Part shown: positions 44,703 through 54,167 of the stretch, one piece after another
Layout: each line of letters opens with the position of its first letter
How positions within the stretch are numbered: position 1 is the first letter of the stretch
DNA from: Anaerococcus octavius
GTDB taxonomy: Bacteria > Bacillota > Clostridia > Tissierellales > Peptoniphilaceae
NCBI RefSeq assembly: GCF_900445265.1
Contig: NZ_UFTA01000002.1
Location: 1,178,001 to 1,242,000, forward strand
Reading direction: 5' to 3'
DNA length: 64,000 bases
Translations under genes and position numbers: made by a program
The notes under the pieces: generated by a model
The model's input: only the letters and a program-made list of their open reading frames with translations
Database searches by the model: none
What the model was told of the DNA's origin: nothing

Positions 44703-45506
44703 TTAGTTTTTGTATTCTTCTTTTAAATCAAAAGCATGATTCATAGGCCCACTACCCTTGCCTAAATCAAGCCCATCTTTTAACGCAGCTTCCAAATATT
44801 TTTTAGCAGATCTTACAGATTCTTGCATTGATTTACCTTTAGCAAGATTTGCAGCTATAGCAGATGAAAGTGTACAACCAGTGCCATGGGTATTTTCATT
44901 ATTAATTCGTTTTCCATTTAGCCATGTCATTTTATTTAAATTAGTTTCATATAATAGATCATTTGCATCATTTATAGAGTGTCCACCTTTTAAAAGTACA
45001 TTTACACCAAGTTCATTGGCTATTTTTTCTGCTGCTATTTCCATATCCTTATCATCTTTTATTTCAGTATTAGCTAAGATTTCTGCTTCAGGAATATTAG
45101 GAGTTATAAGATTAGCTAACGGAATCAATTTTTCTTTTAATGTGTCTATAGCATCATCTTTTAATAGTTTTGCTCCACTTGTGGCAACCATTACTGGATC
45201 TAAAACTATATTTTTTGCGTCATATTCTACTAATTTATCAGCAATTGCAACTATTAATTCCTTGTCAGATACCATGCCAATTTTTACTGCATCTGGACGT
45301 ATGTCTGTAAAAATAGCATCAATTTGTTCATTTAAAAACTTTGGACTTACATCCATTATATCTGTTAAACCCGTTGTATTTTGTGCAGTCAAAGCTGTAA
45401 TTGCACTCATTGCAAAAACTCCATTTAAAGTCATAGCTTTTAAATCCGCTTGAATTCCTGCACCACCAGATGAATCTGATCCTGCTATTGTTAGTGCTGT
45501 TTTCAT
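44703..45506 (-). CDS. thiD: Hydroxymethylpyrimidine/phosphomethylpyrimidine kinase ThiD
   Basis: 267 aa ribokinase-like fold: TIAGSDSSGGAGIQADLK at the N-terminus, DPVMVATSGAKLL, LLKGGH, and NTHGTGCTLSSAIA with the catalytic region. Phosphorylates HMP to HMP-PP for thiamine synthesis. Here it serves salvage, since CytX and ThiXYZ import precursors; no thiC is seen. Confidence 0.95.
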   Translation of the reverse strand: MKTALTIAGSDSSGGAGIQADLKAMTLNGVFAMSAITALTAQNTTGLTDIMDVSPKFLNEQIDAIFTDIRPDAVKIGMVSDKELIVAIADKLVEYDAKNIVLDPVMVATSGAKLLKDDAIDTLKEKLIPLANLITPNIPEAEILANTEIKDDKDMEIAAEKIANELGVNVLLKGGHSINDANDLLYETNLNKMTWLNGKRINNENTHGTGCTLSSAIAANLAKGKSMQESVRSAKKYLEAALKDGLDLGKGSGPMNHAFDLKEEYKN

Positions 45507-45527
45507 ATTTCCTCCCCTTATTTTTAT

Positions 45528-45558
45528 AAAAAAAAGAATATCCCTTAAGAGATATTCT
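45528..45558 (-). terminator. Terminator of the thiD TPP-riboswitch expression platform
   Basis: Stem AGAATATC/GATATTCT (45535-45542 with 45551-45558) and eight T on the minus strand, between aptamer and thiD; classic TPP OFF switch by termination. Confidence 0.88.
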
Positions 45559-45571
45559 AAGCTACTTTTAT

Positions 45572-45700
45572 TTTTCCTACGTTGGCATTATCCAAATCAG
45601 GTTAGGTCGATGCTTTATAGCTTGATTTTTACTAGTCAATATAGTCTTATCTAAGCCAAGAGATTTTATTGCATCCTCTCAGATCTATTTAAGAACTCCC
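45572..45700 (-). ncRNA. TPP riboswitch of thiD-cytX
   Basis: Minus strand shows GGGAGTTC at the 5' side, CTGAGAGGATGC in the P2/J region, and CCTGATTTGGATAATGCCA followed by ACGTAGGAA at the 3' side, the conserved THI box. P3 carries an extended ~60-nt arm. It is followed by the terminator at 45528-45558. Confidence 0.95.
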
Positions 45701-45733
45701 TTTTAAATAATATTTTATTTATTATATATTTTC

Positions 45734-45762
45734 ATTTTATAGAACAAAAAAATATTTGTCAA
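45734..45762 (-). promoter_or_regulatory. Promoter of the thiD-cytX riboswitch transcript
   Basis: TTGACA (45757-45762), 17-base spacer, TAAAAT (45734-45739) on the minus strand, about 30 bases before the aptamer and right after the trkH stop. Confidence 0.75.
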
Positions 45763-45763
45763 A

Positions 45764-47224
45764 TTATTTGTTTTTAATATTTTTATAAGTGGCTGGTGAG
45801 AATAGTAGGATCATTGGATATAGTTCAAGTCTACCAAAAAGCATAGCTAGTGTTAATGTGAATTTTGATAGGTAACCTAAGTTGGTAAAGCTATTTATAG
45901 GTCCAAATTCGCCAAGTCCTGGCCCTACGTTATTAAAGGTCGTAGCTACAGCTGTAAATGATGTTTCTAGATCATTTGTTTCTAGTGTGACAATGAGCAT
46001 AAATATAATAAAAATTAATAGATATACTAGTAAATATTTATTTACAGAATTTTCTACTTCGTCATCTACTTTCTTTCCATCTAGTTTATTAACTGTAACT
46101 CTCATTGGGTTAATTGTTTGCTTTACTTGATTTATTGCTGATTTGCAAAGCATAGTTATTCTTGAAACTTTTAAACCACCAGCTGTGGAACCAGCTGAGC
46201 CACCTATAAACATTAGTAAAATCAAAATATTTCTAGAAAACATCGGCCATTTTCCATAGTGGGCGGATACATATCCTGTAGTTGTAATAATTGATGTCAC
46301 TGTAAAAAACGAATTTACTCCTGCATAAAATTTATCATCATACATGCCTGAAATGTTTATAAATATTAGGATTGTTGAAAGAGCAACAATTATTGCATAC
46401 CATTTCAATTCTTCTGACTTAAAGCTATCTTTTACCGATCTAAAAATAGCATAATAATAAAGATTAAAGTTTACACCAAATAAAAACATTGCAACGCCAA
46501 GAACAATTTCTATATATCTTGAATTATAATAGCCAACGGATATACCACGATTTGCAAAACCACCTGTTCCTGCAGTACCAAATGCAAATATTAAGCTATC
46601 AAATAAGTTCATACCACCAAAAAGTAAAAATATAGCTGTAATTGCAGTCATTACTAAATATATAATATATAAAACTCTAGCAGTATGAGAAAGTTTGGGT
46701 GTGATTTTCCCAAATGTAGGACCAGGAACTTCAGCTTGCATTAGATTGGTTGATTCTTTATTTACTTTTGGCAAGATTGCTAGTGTAAATACCAAAATAC
46801 CCATCCCTCCAATAAGATGGGAAAATGAACGCCAAAATATTATAGAATGTGGTAAAATTTCTACATCTTGTGCAACAGAGGCACCACATGTTGTAAAACC
46901 ACTTGCCATTTCAAAAAATGCATCTATAAAGGTAGGATAATTTGTTGGTGTTAGTAAAAGTGGAATAGCTCCTATTGCAGAGTATAAAAGCCAACAAAAA
47001 GCAGTAGTAAACATTGCTTCTCTTGTATATATGTGACCTTTTTCCGAACCGGTTTTTACCATTATAGTTCCCAAAATGCCTGCTACTAATATAGGTATTA
47101 TAAAATTTAATTTATCATTTAATGTTTCATGATAGATGAAGGCTACTAGCAAGGGAACTACCATTAGTAGACCAAGAACTTGTAAAAGCCTTCCTATCGC
47201 ATTATTTACGATCTTTAAATTCAT
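45764..47224 (-). CDS. trkH: TrkH-family potassium uptake channel subunit (copy 1)
   Basis: 486 aa with eight or more membrane helices in four pore units. Pore loops carry the filter glycines: GFTTCGAS, GTAGTGGF, TTTGYVS and NNVGPGLG. Imports K+ with the NAD-binding TrkA encoded 2 bases upstream. It is paralogous to the second copy at 48701-50140. Confidence 0.93.
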   Translation of the reverse strand: MNLKIVNNAIGRLLQVLGLLMVVPLLVAFIYHETLNDKLNFIIPILVAGILGTIMVKTGSEKGHIYTREAMFTTAFCWLLYSAIGAIPLLLTPTNYPTFIDAFFEMASGFTTCGASVAQDVEILPHSIIFWRSFSHLIGGMGILVFTLAILPKVNKESTNLMQAEVPGPTFGKITPKLSHTARVLYIIYLVMTAITAIFLLFGGMNLFDSLIFAFGTAGTGGFANRGISVGYYNSRYIEIVLGVAMFLFGVNFNLYYYAIFRSVKDSFKSEELKWYAIIVALSTILIFINISGMYDDKFYAGVNSFFTVTSIITTTGYVSAHYGKWPMFSRNILILLMFIGGSAGSTAGGLKVSRITMLCKSAINQVKQTINPMRVTVNKLDGKKVDDEVENSVNKYLLVYLLIFIIFMLIVTLETNDLETSFTAVATTFNNVGPGLGEFGPINSFTNLGYLSKFTLTLAMLFGRLELYPMILLFSPATYKNIKNK

Positions 47225-47226
47225 AC

Positions 47227-48597
47227 TTACACCAATATATCATCTATTTGGGTGATATTTTTGCTTTTCGTAATTAATAAAACTCTATCACCCATATCAA
47301 TTATCGATTCACCAGTTGCGACTTCTATTGCCCCATTGTTTTCGTGGTGTTCAATAATTGCTACCAAAGTGTCTTGTTTAATATTTAAATCTTTTAACTT
47401 GTGATTAAATAGTTTTGATTGCTCATTTACTTGAAATTCGAGTACTTCTACTTGATCTTCTTCAAGCTTATATAAATTATTTAGAGTTGATATGTCTTTG
47501 GCATTTTCCTTTGACCTAATCAATCTATTAATATAATTACTTGCTGCAGTTTTTGGAGTAAATGTTGCATCAATATCTAATATACCAGTTATCTTTAGAA
47601 GGTTGGTTCTATTTACTTTAGCAATTATTTTTTCTATACCATAATGTTCAGCCATTAGAGCAATTAATATATTTTCTTCATCAATACCAGTTAGTGATAC
47701 CAGGGCATCAAAAGTATCTATTCTTACTTCTTGAAGTATATCTGGATCAGATCCATCAGCATTTATAACAATTGCATCACTAAATTGTTCTTGTATATCA
47801 ATGGCTTTTTCTTTATTTATTTCAATTATGGTTACATTAAAGTTTCTTTCTAGTAATAGGCTGGTTAATTGTCTGGTAATAGAGCTTGCTCCTATTATTA
47901 GCACATCTTTAATTCTTATACTTTCAGGAATTTCTGCTTTATAGAATTTATCTATACCCTCTTTGGTGCCCATTATATAAACTTTGTCTCCACTTTCTAA
48001 AGTAAAATTCCCCTTTGGAATAGTGATATTTCCCTTACCATTTACAATTCCAATTATTATATCAAATTGCCTTAAATATGAGTTTGCTTCTATTAGGCTT
48101 TTCCCTGCTAATTTCGAATTTTTACTAATAGTTATTTCTGTCATAAGTGCCTTATCCTCTAAGAAACTTTGGACGTTTCTAGCGTGGGAATACTTTATAG
48201 ATCTTTGAATTTCTTTTGCTGCTAGAAATTCTGGATTTATGATTAAACTAGAATTTGTTACATCTTGGATGCGGTCAAAATGATTTACATACTTGGGATC
48301 CCTAAGTCTAATAATAATATTTTTAGCTCCTAGAGATTTTGCTAGGGATGAAGCAATTAAATTTACATCATCACTCATTGTTAAAGCTATAAATAAATCG
48401 CAATTACCAACATTCGCTTCTTCTAAGACATCCACATTGCGGCCATCACCAACTATTGCCATCACATCATTTTGCTCAAGCAGTCTATTTAATACTTCCT
48501 TGTTATGATCGATTACTAAAATATTATGATCTTGCAAAGATAATTCATTTGTTAAGTGGGAACCAACCTTACCCGCTCCCAAAATTATAATATTCAT
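47227..48597 (-). CDS. trkA: Trk potassium system NAD-binding subunit TrkA (copy 1)
   Basis: 456 aa, two tandem RCK halves. Each begins with a Rossmann nucleotide loop: IILGAGKVGSHL at residue 3 and VLIIGASSITRQL near 233; each ends with a TrkA-C domain. Gates TrkH in response to NAD(H)/ATP. Same architecture as copy 2. Confidence 0.93.
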   Translation of the reverse strand: MNIIILGAGKVGSHLTNELSLQDHNILVIDHNKEVLNRLLEQNDVMAIVGDGRNVDVLEEANVGNCDLFIALTMSDDVNLIASSLAKSLGAKNIIIRLRDPKYVNHFDRIQDVTNSSLIINPEFLAAKEIQRSIKYSHARNVQSFLEDKALMTEITISKNSKLAGKSLIEANSYLRQFDIIIGIVNGKGNITIPKGNFTLESGDKVYIMGTKEGIDKFYKAEIPESIRIKDVLIIGASSITRQLTSLLLERNFNVTIIEINKEKAIDIQEQFSDAIVINADGSDPDILQEVRIDTFDALVSLTGIDEENILIALMAEHYGIEKIIAKVNRTNLLKITGILDIDATFTPKTAASNYINRLIRSKENAKDISTLNNLYKLEEDQVEVLEFQVNEQSKLFNHKLKDLNIKQDTLVAIIEHHENNGAIEVATGESIIDMGDRVLLITKSKNITQIDDILV

Positions 48598-48700
48598 CTA
48601 ATCCTCCTAAGCCTAATTAGTATAGCATTATTCTAATTAAATACAAGTATGTTTTATATATAAATTAAATAGCTATTTTTACACATCCAAGGGAAAACAT

Positions 48701-50140
48701 TTACTTCCTTTTATATGTTGAAGGTGCAAATAATAAAAGTAGCGGATAAATCTCAAGCCTTCCTAAAAGCATAGCAATGGAAAGTACAAATTTACTTGCT
48801 TCTCTTAATTCATAAAAAGTTTGAGCTTCTCCAAATTGCCCTAGACCATTATAAGTTGTAGCTACAGCATTAAAAGCTAGTAAAAAATCATTTATATCTA
48901 TGGCTACTATAGCAAATAACAAAAAAAATAACAAAATGTGGATGATAAAATAACTCATTACAGATTGTTGGATTCTTTCACTTACAGTTTTCCCTTCAAA
49001 ATCAACTACTGTTATTCGATTTGGATTTATAGTCATGCGAAACTGATTTGCAGCTGACTTTACTAATAAAACAAACCTAGACATTTTTAATCCACCAGCA
49101 GTTGATCCTGCCATACCACCTATATACATAAGTCCTGCTAAGATAATCCTAGAAAATATCGGCCACCTAGATGTATCACTACCTACATATCCTGTAGTAG
49201 AAGAAATACTAGTTACCGCAAAAAATACATCTACTATTTGTCTGCTAAGTTTTTCATATATATTATAAGTATTTATAAAAATAAGGGCTGAGGATATTAA
49301 AAGCATCCATATATACCATCTTAGCTCTTCTGATTTAAAAAAGTTTTTTGTCTTTTTAAAAAATCTTGCATAATAAATATTAAAATTTATGGAAAATAAA
49401 AACATAGCTATAGCTAAAATAAGTTCCGTATAAGTTGAGTTATAATATCCAATTGACAAATCTTTATTAGCAAATCCTCCAGTACCAGCAGCACCCAGAC
49501 CATAAATAATTGCATCGAATAAATTTAAATCTCCTGCCCACAAAAAAGCAATAGTAATAAAAGTCATTGCAATATAAATTGTATAAAGCACTTTAGATTG
49601 ATCTGAAACTCTGGGAGTTATTTTACCAAAAGTCGGACCAACCGATTCTGCTTTTAAAATCATAGTTGACTTTTTACTTTGTTTTGGAAGTATAGCAACA
49701 GTTAAAGAAATGATTCCCAAACCTCCAATGAATTGCCCAAAAGATCTCCAAAAAATAATAGAATGTGGCAAACTTTCTACATCTCTTGCAATGGTTGCAC
49801 CTGTTGTAGAAAAACCTGCCACCGATTCGAAAAAAGCATCAAAAAAAGTATTGAAATCTCCTGGATAAAGATAGAAAGGGATAGCCCCAAAGATCGAATA
49901 TAGTATCCAGCAAAAAGCTACTAGGGTAAGAGCATCTCTAGTATTAAATGTTTTTTTAAACTTAGTATTTTCTTTTAATATGTATCCTATTAAAAATATT
50001 ATTACAGCAGGTATTAGGAAATTAAGCCTATATCTTAAAGGCTCGTGGTATATAACTCCTACTACAAAGGGAAAGAGCATAATAGCTGCAAATAGCATAT
50101 TTAATCTTGCAATAGAACTTAAAATAAATTTTCTATTCAT
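48701..50140 (-). CDS. trkH: TrkH-family potassium uptake channel subunit (copy 2)
   Basis: 479 aa, same topology as copy 1. Pore-loop motifs AGFSTTGAT, GAAGTGGF, SSTTGYVG and TYNGLGQFG; the fourth departs from the NvGPGlG pattern seen in copy 1, which may alter ion selectivity or regulation. Overlaps its trkA by 4 bases. Confidence 0.93.
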   Translation of the reverse strand: MNRKFILSSIARLNMLFAAIMLFPFVVGVIYHEPLRYRLNFLIPAVIIFLIGYILKENTKFKKTFNTRDALTLVAFCWILYSIFGAIPFYLYPGDFNTFFDAFFESVAGFSTTGATIARDVESLPHSIIFWRSFGQFIGGLGIISLTVAILPKQSKKSTMILKAESVGPTFGKITPRVSDQSKVLYTIYIAMTFITIAFLWAGDLNLFDAIIYGLGAAGTGGFANKDLSIGYYNSTYTELILAIAMFLFSINFNIYYARFFKKTKNFFKSEELRWYIWMLLISSALIFINTYNIYEKLSRQIVDVFFAVTSISSTTGYVGSDTSRWPIFSRIILAGLMYIGGMAGSTAGGLKMSRFVLLVKSAANQFRMTINPNRITVVDFEGKTVSERIQQSVMSYFIIHILLFFLLFAIVAIDINDFLLAFNAVATTYNGLGQFGEAQTFYELREASKFVLSIAMLLGRLEIYPLLLLFAPSTYKRK

Positions 50141-51507
50141 TCTCCCTCCAAAATATCATCAATATCTTCAAAGGCTTTCATTTTAGTAATAACAATTACT
50201 TGATCATTTACTTCTAAAATAGTTTCACCATTAGGTGCAATGATTTCTCCAGTTTTAGCCCTATATAAAAATGCAATTAGTGTATCAGATTTTATTTTTA
50301 ATGAATTAAGAGTTTTTCCTATTACTTTTGATCCCTTCAATACTAAAAACTCTACAGCTTCTACTTCATTATCTTCTAGTAAATACAAGCTAGAAATAGA
50401 AAATTCATTGGCATTTTCCTTACTTCTAATAACTTTTAGAATATGATTTGCGGCTTCTTTTATAGGGGTAACTGTTATATCAATATCCAAAACTCCAGTA
50501 ACTCTTAATAAATCTTTATTATCAACTCGAGTTATCACTTCTGGAATTCCTGCTTTTTGGGCTAAAAGACCAATCAAAATATTTCTCTCATCTATACCTG
50601 TTAGAGCAATCGCCGAATCATAATCTTCAAAGTTTTCTTCAGCCAAAAATGTAGAATTCGCCCCATCTCCATGAATTACAACAGCTTTTTGCAACATATG
50701 GTGAAACTTCCTTGCCTTATTTTCATCAACTTCTATAACTTTGACATCATATCCTTTTTGCAAAATATTTTCTGCAAGATAATAAGATATCCTTGACGCA
50801 CCTATAATAAGGGTAGATTTTATATCAGTTTTCGATCCAAATTCTCTAAGATATAGCTGTCTTAAATCATATGGTGTTCCGACAACATGAACATTATCAT
50901 GAGGCATTATTTTAAAAGAACCACCTGGAATAAATATTTTTTTATCCCTATCAACTATGGTAATCAAAACCTTGTTAAGTAATCCGTATTTTGTAATATC
51001 AGACAAAGTTTTATTTGCCATAAGCGAATCTTCTCTAATTTCAAATTGGATCATTTCAACTTGGTCATGAAAAAATGATTCAACAGAGCTTGCCATAGCA
51101 TAACCTAAGGTAAGTTCAATAGAAATAGCAGATAATCTTTCTGGATTTAAAAAATAATCTATACCCATGAAAGTTTTCATAAATTCATTGTTTTTCTGAT
51201 ATTTTGGAGAGCGTACACGAGCTATAGTAAACTTTGCTCCAAGAACTTTAGCCATATTTCCAGCTACAATATTTACCTCATCATCATCTGCAAGAGAAAT
51301 AAAAAAATCAGCATCTTTAATTTCAGCTTCACGAAGCAAGTCTGGATCCGTACCATCTCCTAAAATGCCCATCACATCATTTTCTGCTAAAACATAATTC
51401 AATACATCTGGATCTTGTTCTACTACCAACACATCATGACCTTCATCTGTTAAAATTGAAACTATGTATGATCCAACTGATCCTGCACCCATTACAACTA
51501 TTCTCAT
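50137..51507 (-). CDS. trkA: Trk potassium system NAD-binding subunit TrkA (copy 2)
   Basis: 456 aa, two RCK halves starting VVMGAGSVGSYI and TLIIGASRISYYL, each with TrkA-C. First gene of the four-gene potassium block. Equal length to copy 1 (456 aa) and clearly homologous, but diverged throughout. Confidence 0.93.
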   Translation of the reverse strand: MRIVVMGAGSVGSYIVSILTDEGHDVLVVEQDPDVLNYVLAENDVMGILGDGTDPDLLREAEIKDADFFISLADDDEVNIVAGNMAKVLGAKFTIARVRSPKYQKNNEFMKTFMGIDYFLNPERLSAISIELTLGYAMASSVESFFHDQVEMIQFEIREDSLMANKTLSDITKYGLLNKVLITIVDRDKKIFIPGGSFKIMPHDNVHVVGTPYDLRQLYLREFGSKTDIKSTLIIGASRISYYLAENILQKGYDVKVIEVDENKARKFHHMLQKAVVIHGDGANSTFLAEENFEDYDSAIALTGIDERNILIGLLAQKAGIPEVITRVDNKDLLRVTGVLDIDITVTPIKEAANHILKVIRSKENANEFSISSLYLLEDNEVEAVEFLVLKGSKVIGKTLNSLKIKSDTLIAFLYRAKTGEIIAPNGETILEVNDQVIVITKMKAFEDIDDILEGE

Positions 51508-51560
51508 AATTTTTCCTTTCTAATATAATTGTATTTTATAATAAATATTAGATAATTAAA

Positions 51561-51588
51561 ATAAAAAAGAGGCTAATCGCCTCAATTT
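51561..51588 (-). terminator. Terminator after the amidohydrolase gene
   Basis: Stem GAGGC/GCCTC with a 5-base loop (51569-51583) and TTTTTTAT on the minus strand. Confidence 0.8.
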
Positions 51589-51618
51589 TATATTAATTTT
51601 TATTTATTAGCTTTAATT

Positions 51619-52818
51619 TTAATTTTCATTTAAGAAATCATAAGCGTATTGAGCTAGTAAAAGAGCTCCGTTTTTAAAGGCACTTTCATCAGGGTTAAAG
51701 TCTTGTGAGTGATTTACTGGAAATGTTGAAGGATCATCTGGATTTTTTGCACCAACTGCCATATATGTTCCTGGCATTGCCTCATAATCTTCAAATCCTG
51801 CAAGTAATAATCCAAAATCTTCTGAACCAGCTACTTTAAGATCTGTCATAACCTTATCTTCTCCAAAAATTTCTTTAGCAACTTTAACAGCTGTATCTGT
51901 GGAATTTTCTTCATTTATAACTGGACCTGCACCTTGATTGTAGTTAAACTCTACACTTCCACCATACATATCCGCTGAAAAATCTGCTATTCTTTTTAAT
52001 TCTTTTAAAAATTCATCAGCAGCATCATTTGAAAAAAATCTAAAACTTGCTGTAAGTTTTGCATCACTTGCTACTGCATTTGCAACTGAACCACCTGAAA
52101 TAACTCCATAGTTTAAGACAATTGGATTATTTAAGGCATCCACTTTCCTCGCCATTGCTGCATTTGCTTCATTTATAAAAGTATTTACCATCATAATTGC
52201 ATCATGTCCTAGATATGGTGTAGAACCATGAGCTGATTTTCCTTTAAAATTTACTTCAAAAAAGTAATTTCCTGCCATAGTTTCACCATAGCCCGTTGCA
52301 GCATATCCTAGAGGAAAAGCTGTATGAATATGAATAGCAAATCCACTATCAACTCCTTTTGTAACACCTTGTTTTACAACTGCTTTACCTCCATCACCAG
52401 TTTCTTCACCTGGTTGGAATAAAAGCCTAACTGTACCTGGTAATTCATCTTTTATTTCTATCAAGGCACGAGTTGCAGCAAGCAACATTGCTGTATGAGT
52501 ATCGTGACCGCATGCATGAGATTTACCTGGATTTTTAGATTTAAAGTCAAAATCATTTGTTTCCTCTATTGGCAAAGCATCAAAGTCAGCACGTAGTAAT
52601 ACTGTTTTGCCATCCCTGTCTGGATTTATTTCTGCAATAAGACCAGTTGGCTCTAGTTGTTTTACTTCTAGGTCATATGACTCCAATTCTTTTTTTATAT
52701 AATCATTAGTTTTTATCTCTTCCATAGCAAGTTCTGGATTTTGGTGAATCTCACGTCTTTGTTTAATTATTCTATCTTCGTCGTTATATATTAATTCTTT
52801 TAATTTTTTATTTATCAT
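51619..52818 (-). CDS. M20-family amidohydrolase
   Basis: 399 aa di-zinc peptidase/amidohydrolase. Metal and catalytic motifs: ACGHDTHTAMLL (~100), FQPGEETGDGG with the catalytic Glu, AIHIHTAFPLG, and a dimerisation domain (~180-300); GSEDFG near the end. Family members cleave N-acyl amino acids, hippurate or IAA conjugates. Substrate not determinable. Monocistronic with its own terminator. Confidence 0.9.
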   Translation of the reverse strand: MINKKLKELIYNDEDRIIKQRREIHQNPELAMEEIKTNDYIKKELESYDLEVKQLEPTGLIAEINPDRDGKTVLLRADFDALPIEETNDFDFKSKNPGKSHACGHDTHTAMLLAATRALIEIKDELPGTVRLLFQPGEETGDGGKAVVKQGVTKGVDSGFAIHIHTAFPLGYAATGYGETMAGNYFFEVNFKGKSAHGSTPYLGHDAIMMVNTFINEANAAMARKVDALNNPIVLNYGVISGGSVANAVASDAKLTASFRFFSNDAADEFLKELKRIADFSADMYGGSVEFNYNQGAGPVINEENSTDTAVKVAKEIFGEDKVMTDLKVAGSEDFGLLLAGFEDYEAMPGTYMAVGAKNPDDPSTFPVNHSQDFNPDESAFKNGALLLAQYAYDFLNEN

Positions 52819-52860
52819 ACTAATTGACCTTTCATTTAAAAACTATAAAACAAGTATACT

Positions 52861-53643
52861 CTATGATTCATATACTACTGAATTATCTTCATATTTTACA
52901 TTTGAATTATAATCTAAATAATGATTTGATAGCTCTCCTAAAACGATGGTGGAAGATATTATCGCATATATTACAAAAACTATTGATAATATAGAAAGTA
53001 TCCCTATGCTAGTCATACCTTTATTTGTATTTGTTATTAGCCCTGCTAGTAGTGCAAATATTATAACTGGTAATATATACCATTTTAGATATGTTTTTAT
53101 AGTTTTTCCAAATAAGTTTTTACCAAGCTTAAATGTATTTTTAAATAACTCACCAAAACTTGCCTGTGGGTGATCAGCCGCTAGAAAATAACGATAACAG
53201 GTAAAAGCACCATAAATAACCTGACCTATAAGTACCAAAATAGCTAAACCAAACAAAGAAGATAGACTAGATATTTCTCCATTTACCATCATATCTGCTG
53301 TAAGCGCTGAGGCTACACTAGCTCCAAGTATTGCCAAAGCAACATATGGGATAAGCATAATGACAAAGCAAACTCCAAATGTTTTAAACTTTAAATAATT
53401 TATATTATCCATATATTCTCCAATAGAACCCATCCTATTATATATAAGTCCACGAGCTAACATAAATTGGAAAATAATTAAAACTATGATTATAAGTAAA
53501 CTTGAAATGTAGCTGTATAAAGAGCTTGTTAAGTCTTCTACATCAGTACTTAAGTTTCCAAAAAGCCTTCCAATTATAAAAATAATAAGTGCCATTATTA
53601 GCTGTATCAAAAATACAGATGAAAATTTATAACTTCTTTTCAT
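52861..53643 (-). CDS. Polytopic membrane protein (DUF975-like)
   Basis: 260 aa with six hydrophobic segments and a long polar loop around FGELFKNTFKLGKNLFGKTIKTYLK, the pattern of DUF975 family proteins. No enzyme motifs. Monocistronic. Function unknown. Confidence 0.65.
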   Translation of the reverse strand: MKRSYKFSSVFLIQLIMALIIFIIGRLFGNLSTDVEDLTSSLYSYISSLLIIIVLIIFQFMLARGLIYNRMGSIGEYMDNINYLKFKTFGVCFVIMLIPYVALAILGASVASALTADMMVNGEISSLSSLFGLAILVLIGQVIYGAFTCYRYFLAADHPQASFGELFKNTFKLGKNLFGKTIKTYLKWYILPVIIFALLAGLITNTNKGMTSIGILSILSIVFVIYAIISSTIVLGELSNHYLDYNSNVKYEDNSVVYES

Positions 53644-53731
53644 TCAATTCTCCTTACTAATTAAAAAAGTCATTAAAATTTCGTTATTAGTTTACCCAAG
53701 TTTGGGTATTTTATAACTAAGAGGTGATATA

Positions 53732-54016
53732 ATGATTATTAAATTTTACGAAGATCAATTAAAAGCACTAGCCTTTGATGGAGATAAGCAAGTAGGATAT
53801 TGCGAAGTTGAAGAAAAAACAGAAAATACTTGGGCTATCACTCATACAGTTGTTGATGACAATTATAGAGGTCAAGGACTTGCTGAAGGATTAGTAGATA
53901 AGGTTTGTGATAAAGCCCGTGAAAATAACAAAAAGATCTTACCAATTTGCTCATATGCAGTAAAAAAATTTGATAAGGAAACAAAAAAATATGGCGATAT
54001 AGATGCCAGAGCATAA
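53732..54016 (+). CDS. GNAT-family N-acetyltransferase, YjdJ/NATD1 type
   Basis: 94 aa minimal GNAT fold of the COG2388 family: acetyl-CoA loop VVDDNYRGQGLAEGLVDKV and the Cys-containing ICSYAVKKFDK of the family. Acetylates an unknown small amine or protein. AGAGGTGAT site; followed by a strong terminator. Confidence 0.88.
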   Translation: MIIKFYEDQLKALAFDGDKQVGYCEVEEKTENTWAITHTVVDDNYRGQGLAEGLVDKVCDKARENNKKILPICSYAVKKFDKETKKYGDIDARA

Positions 54017-54024
54017 TTAATTAT

Positions 54025-54053
54025 AAAGCTGAGCTAAAGCTCAGTTTTTTTTT
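54025..54053 (+). terminator. Terminator after the GNAT gene
   Basis: Stem CTGAGC/GCTCAG with a 4-base loop (54029-54044) and nine T. Confidence 0.9.
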
Positions 54054-54167
54054 ACAAACTTATTTTTATATTTTAAAGTAAAATACATCTTTACCAAAAT
54101 CTTTGTATTTGATATTATTAATCTAACATTTATATTAAAAATATCATAAATTAATAAAGGAATTATT

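Noticed and set aside
44758..45453. A 231-codon open frame on the plus strand opposite thiD
   Set aside because: It is the antisense shadow of a fully conserved ThiD; no ribosome site, and its composition mirrors the coding strand.
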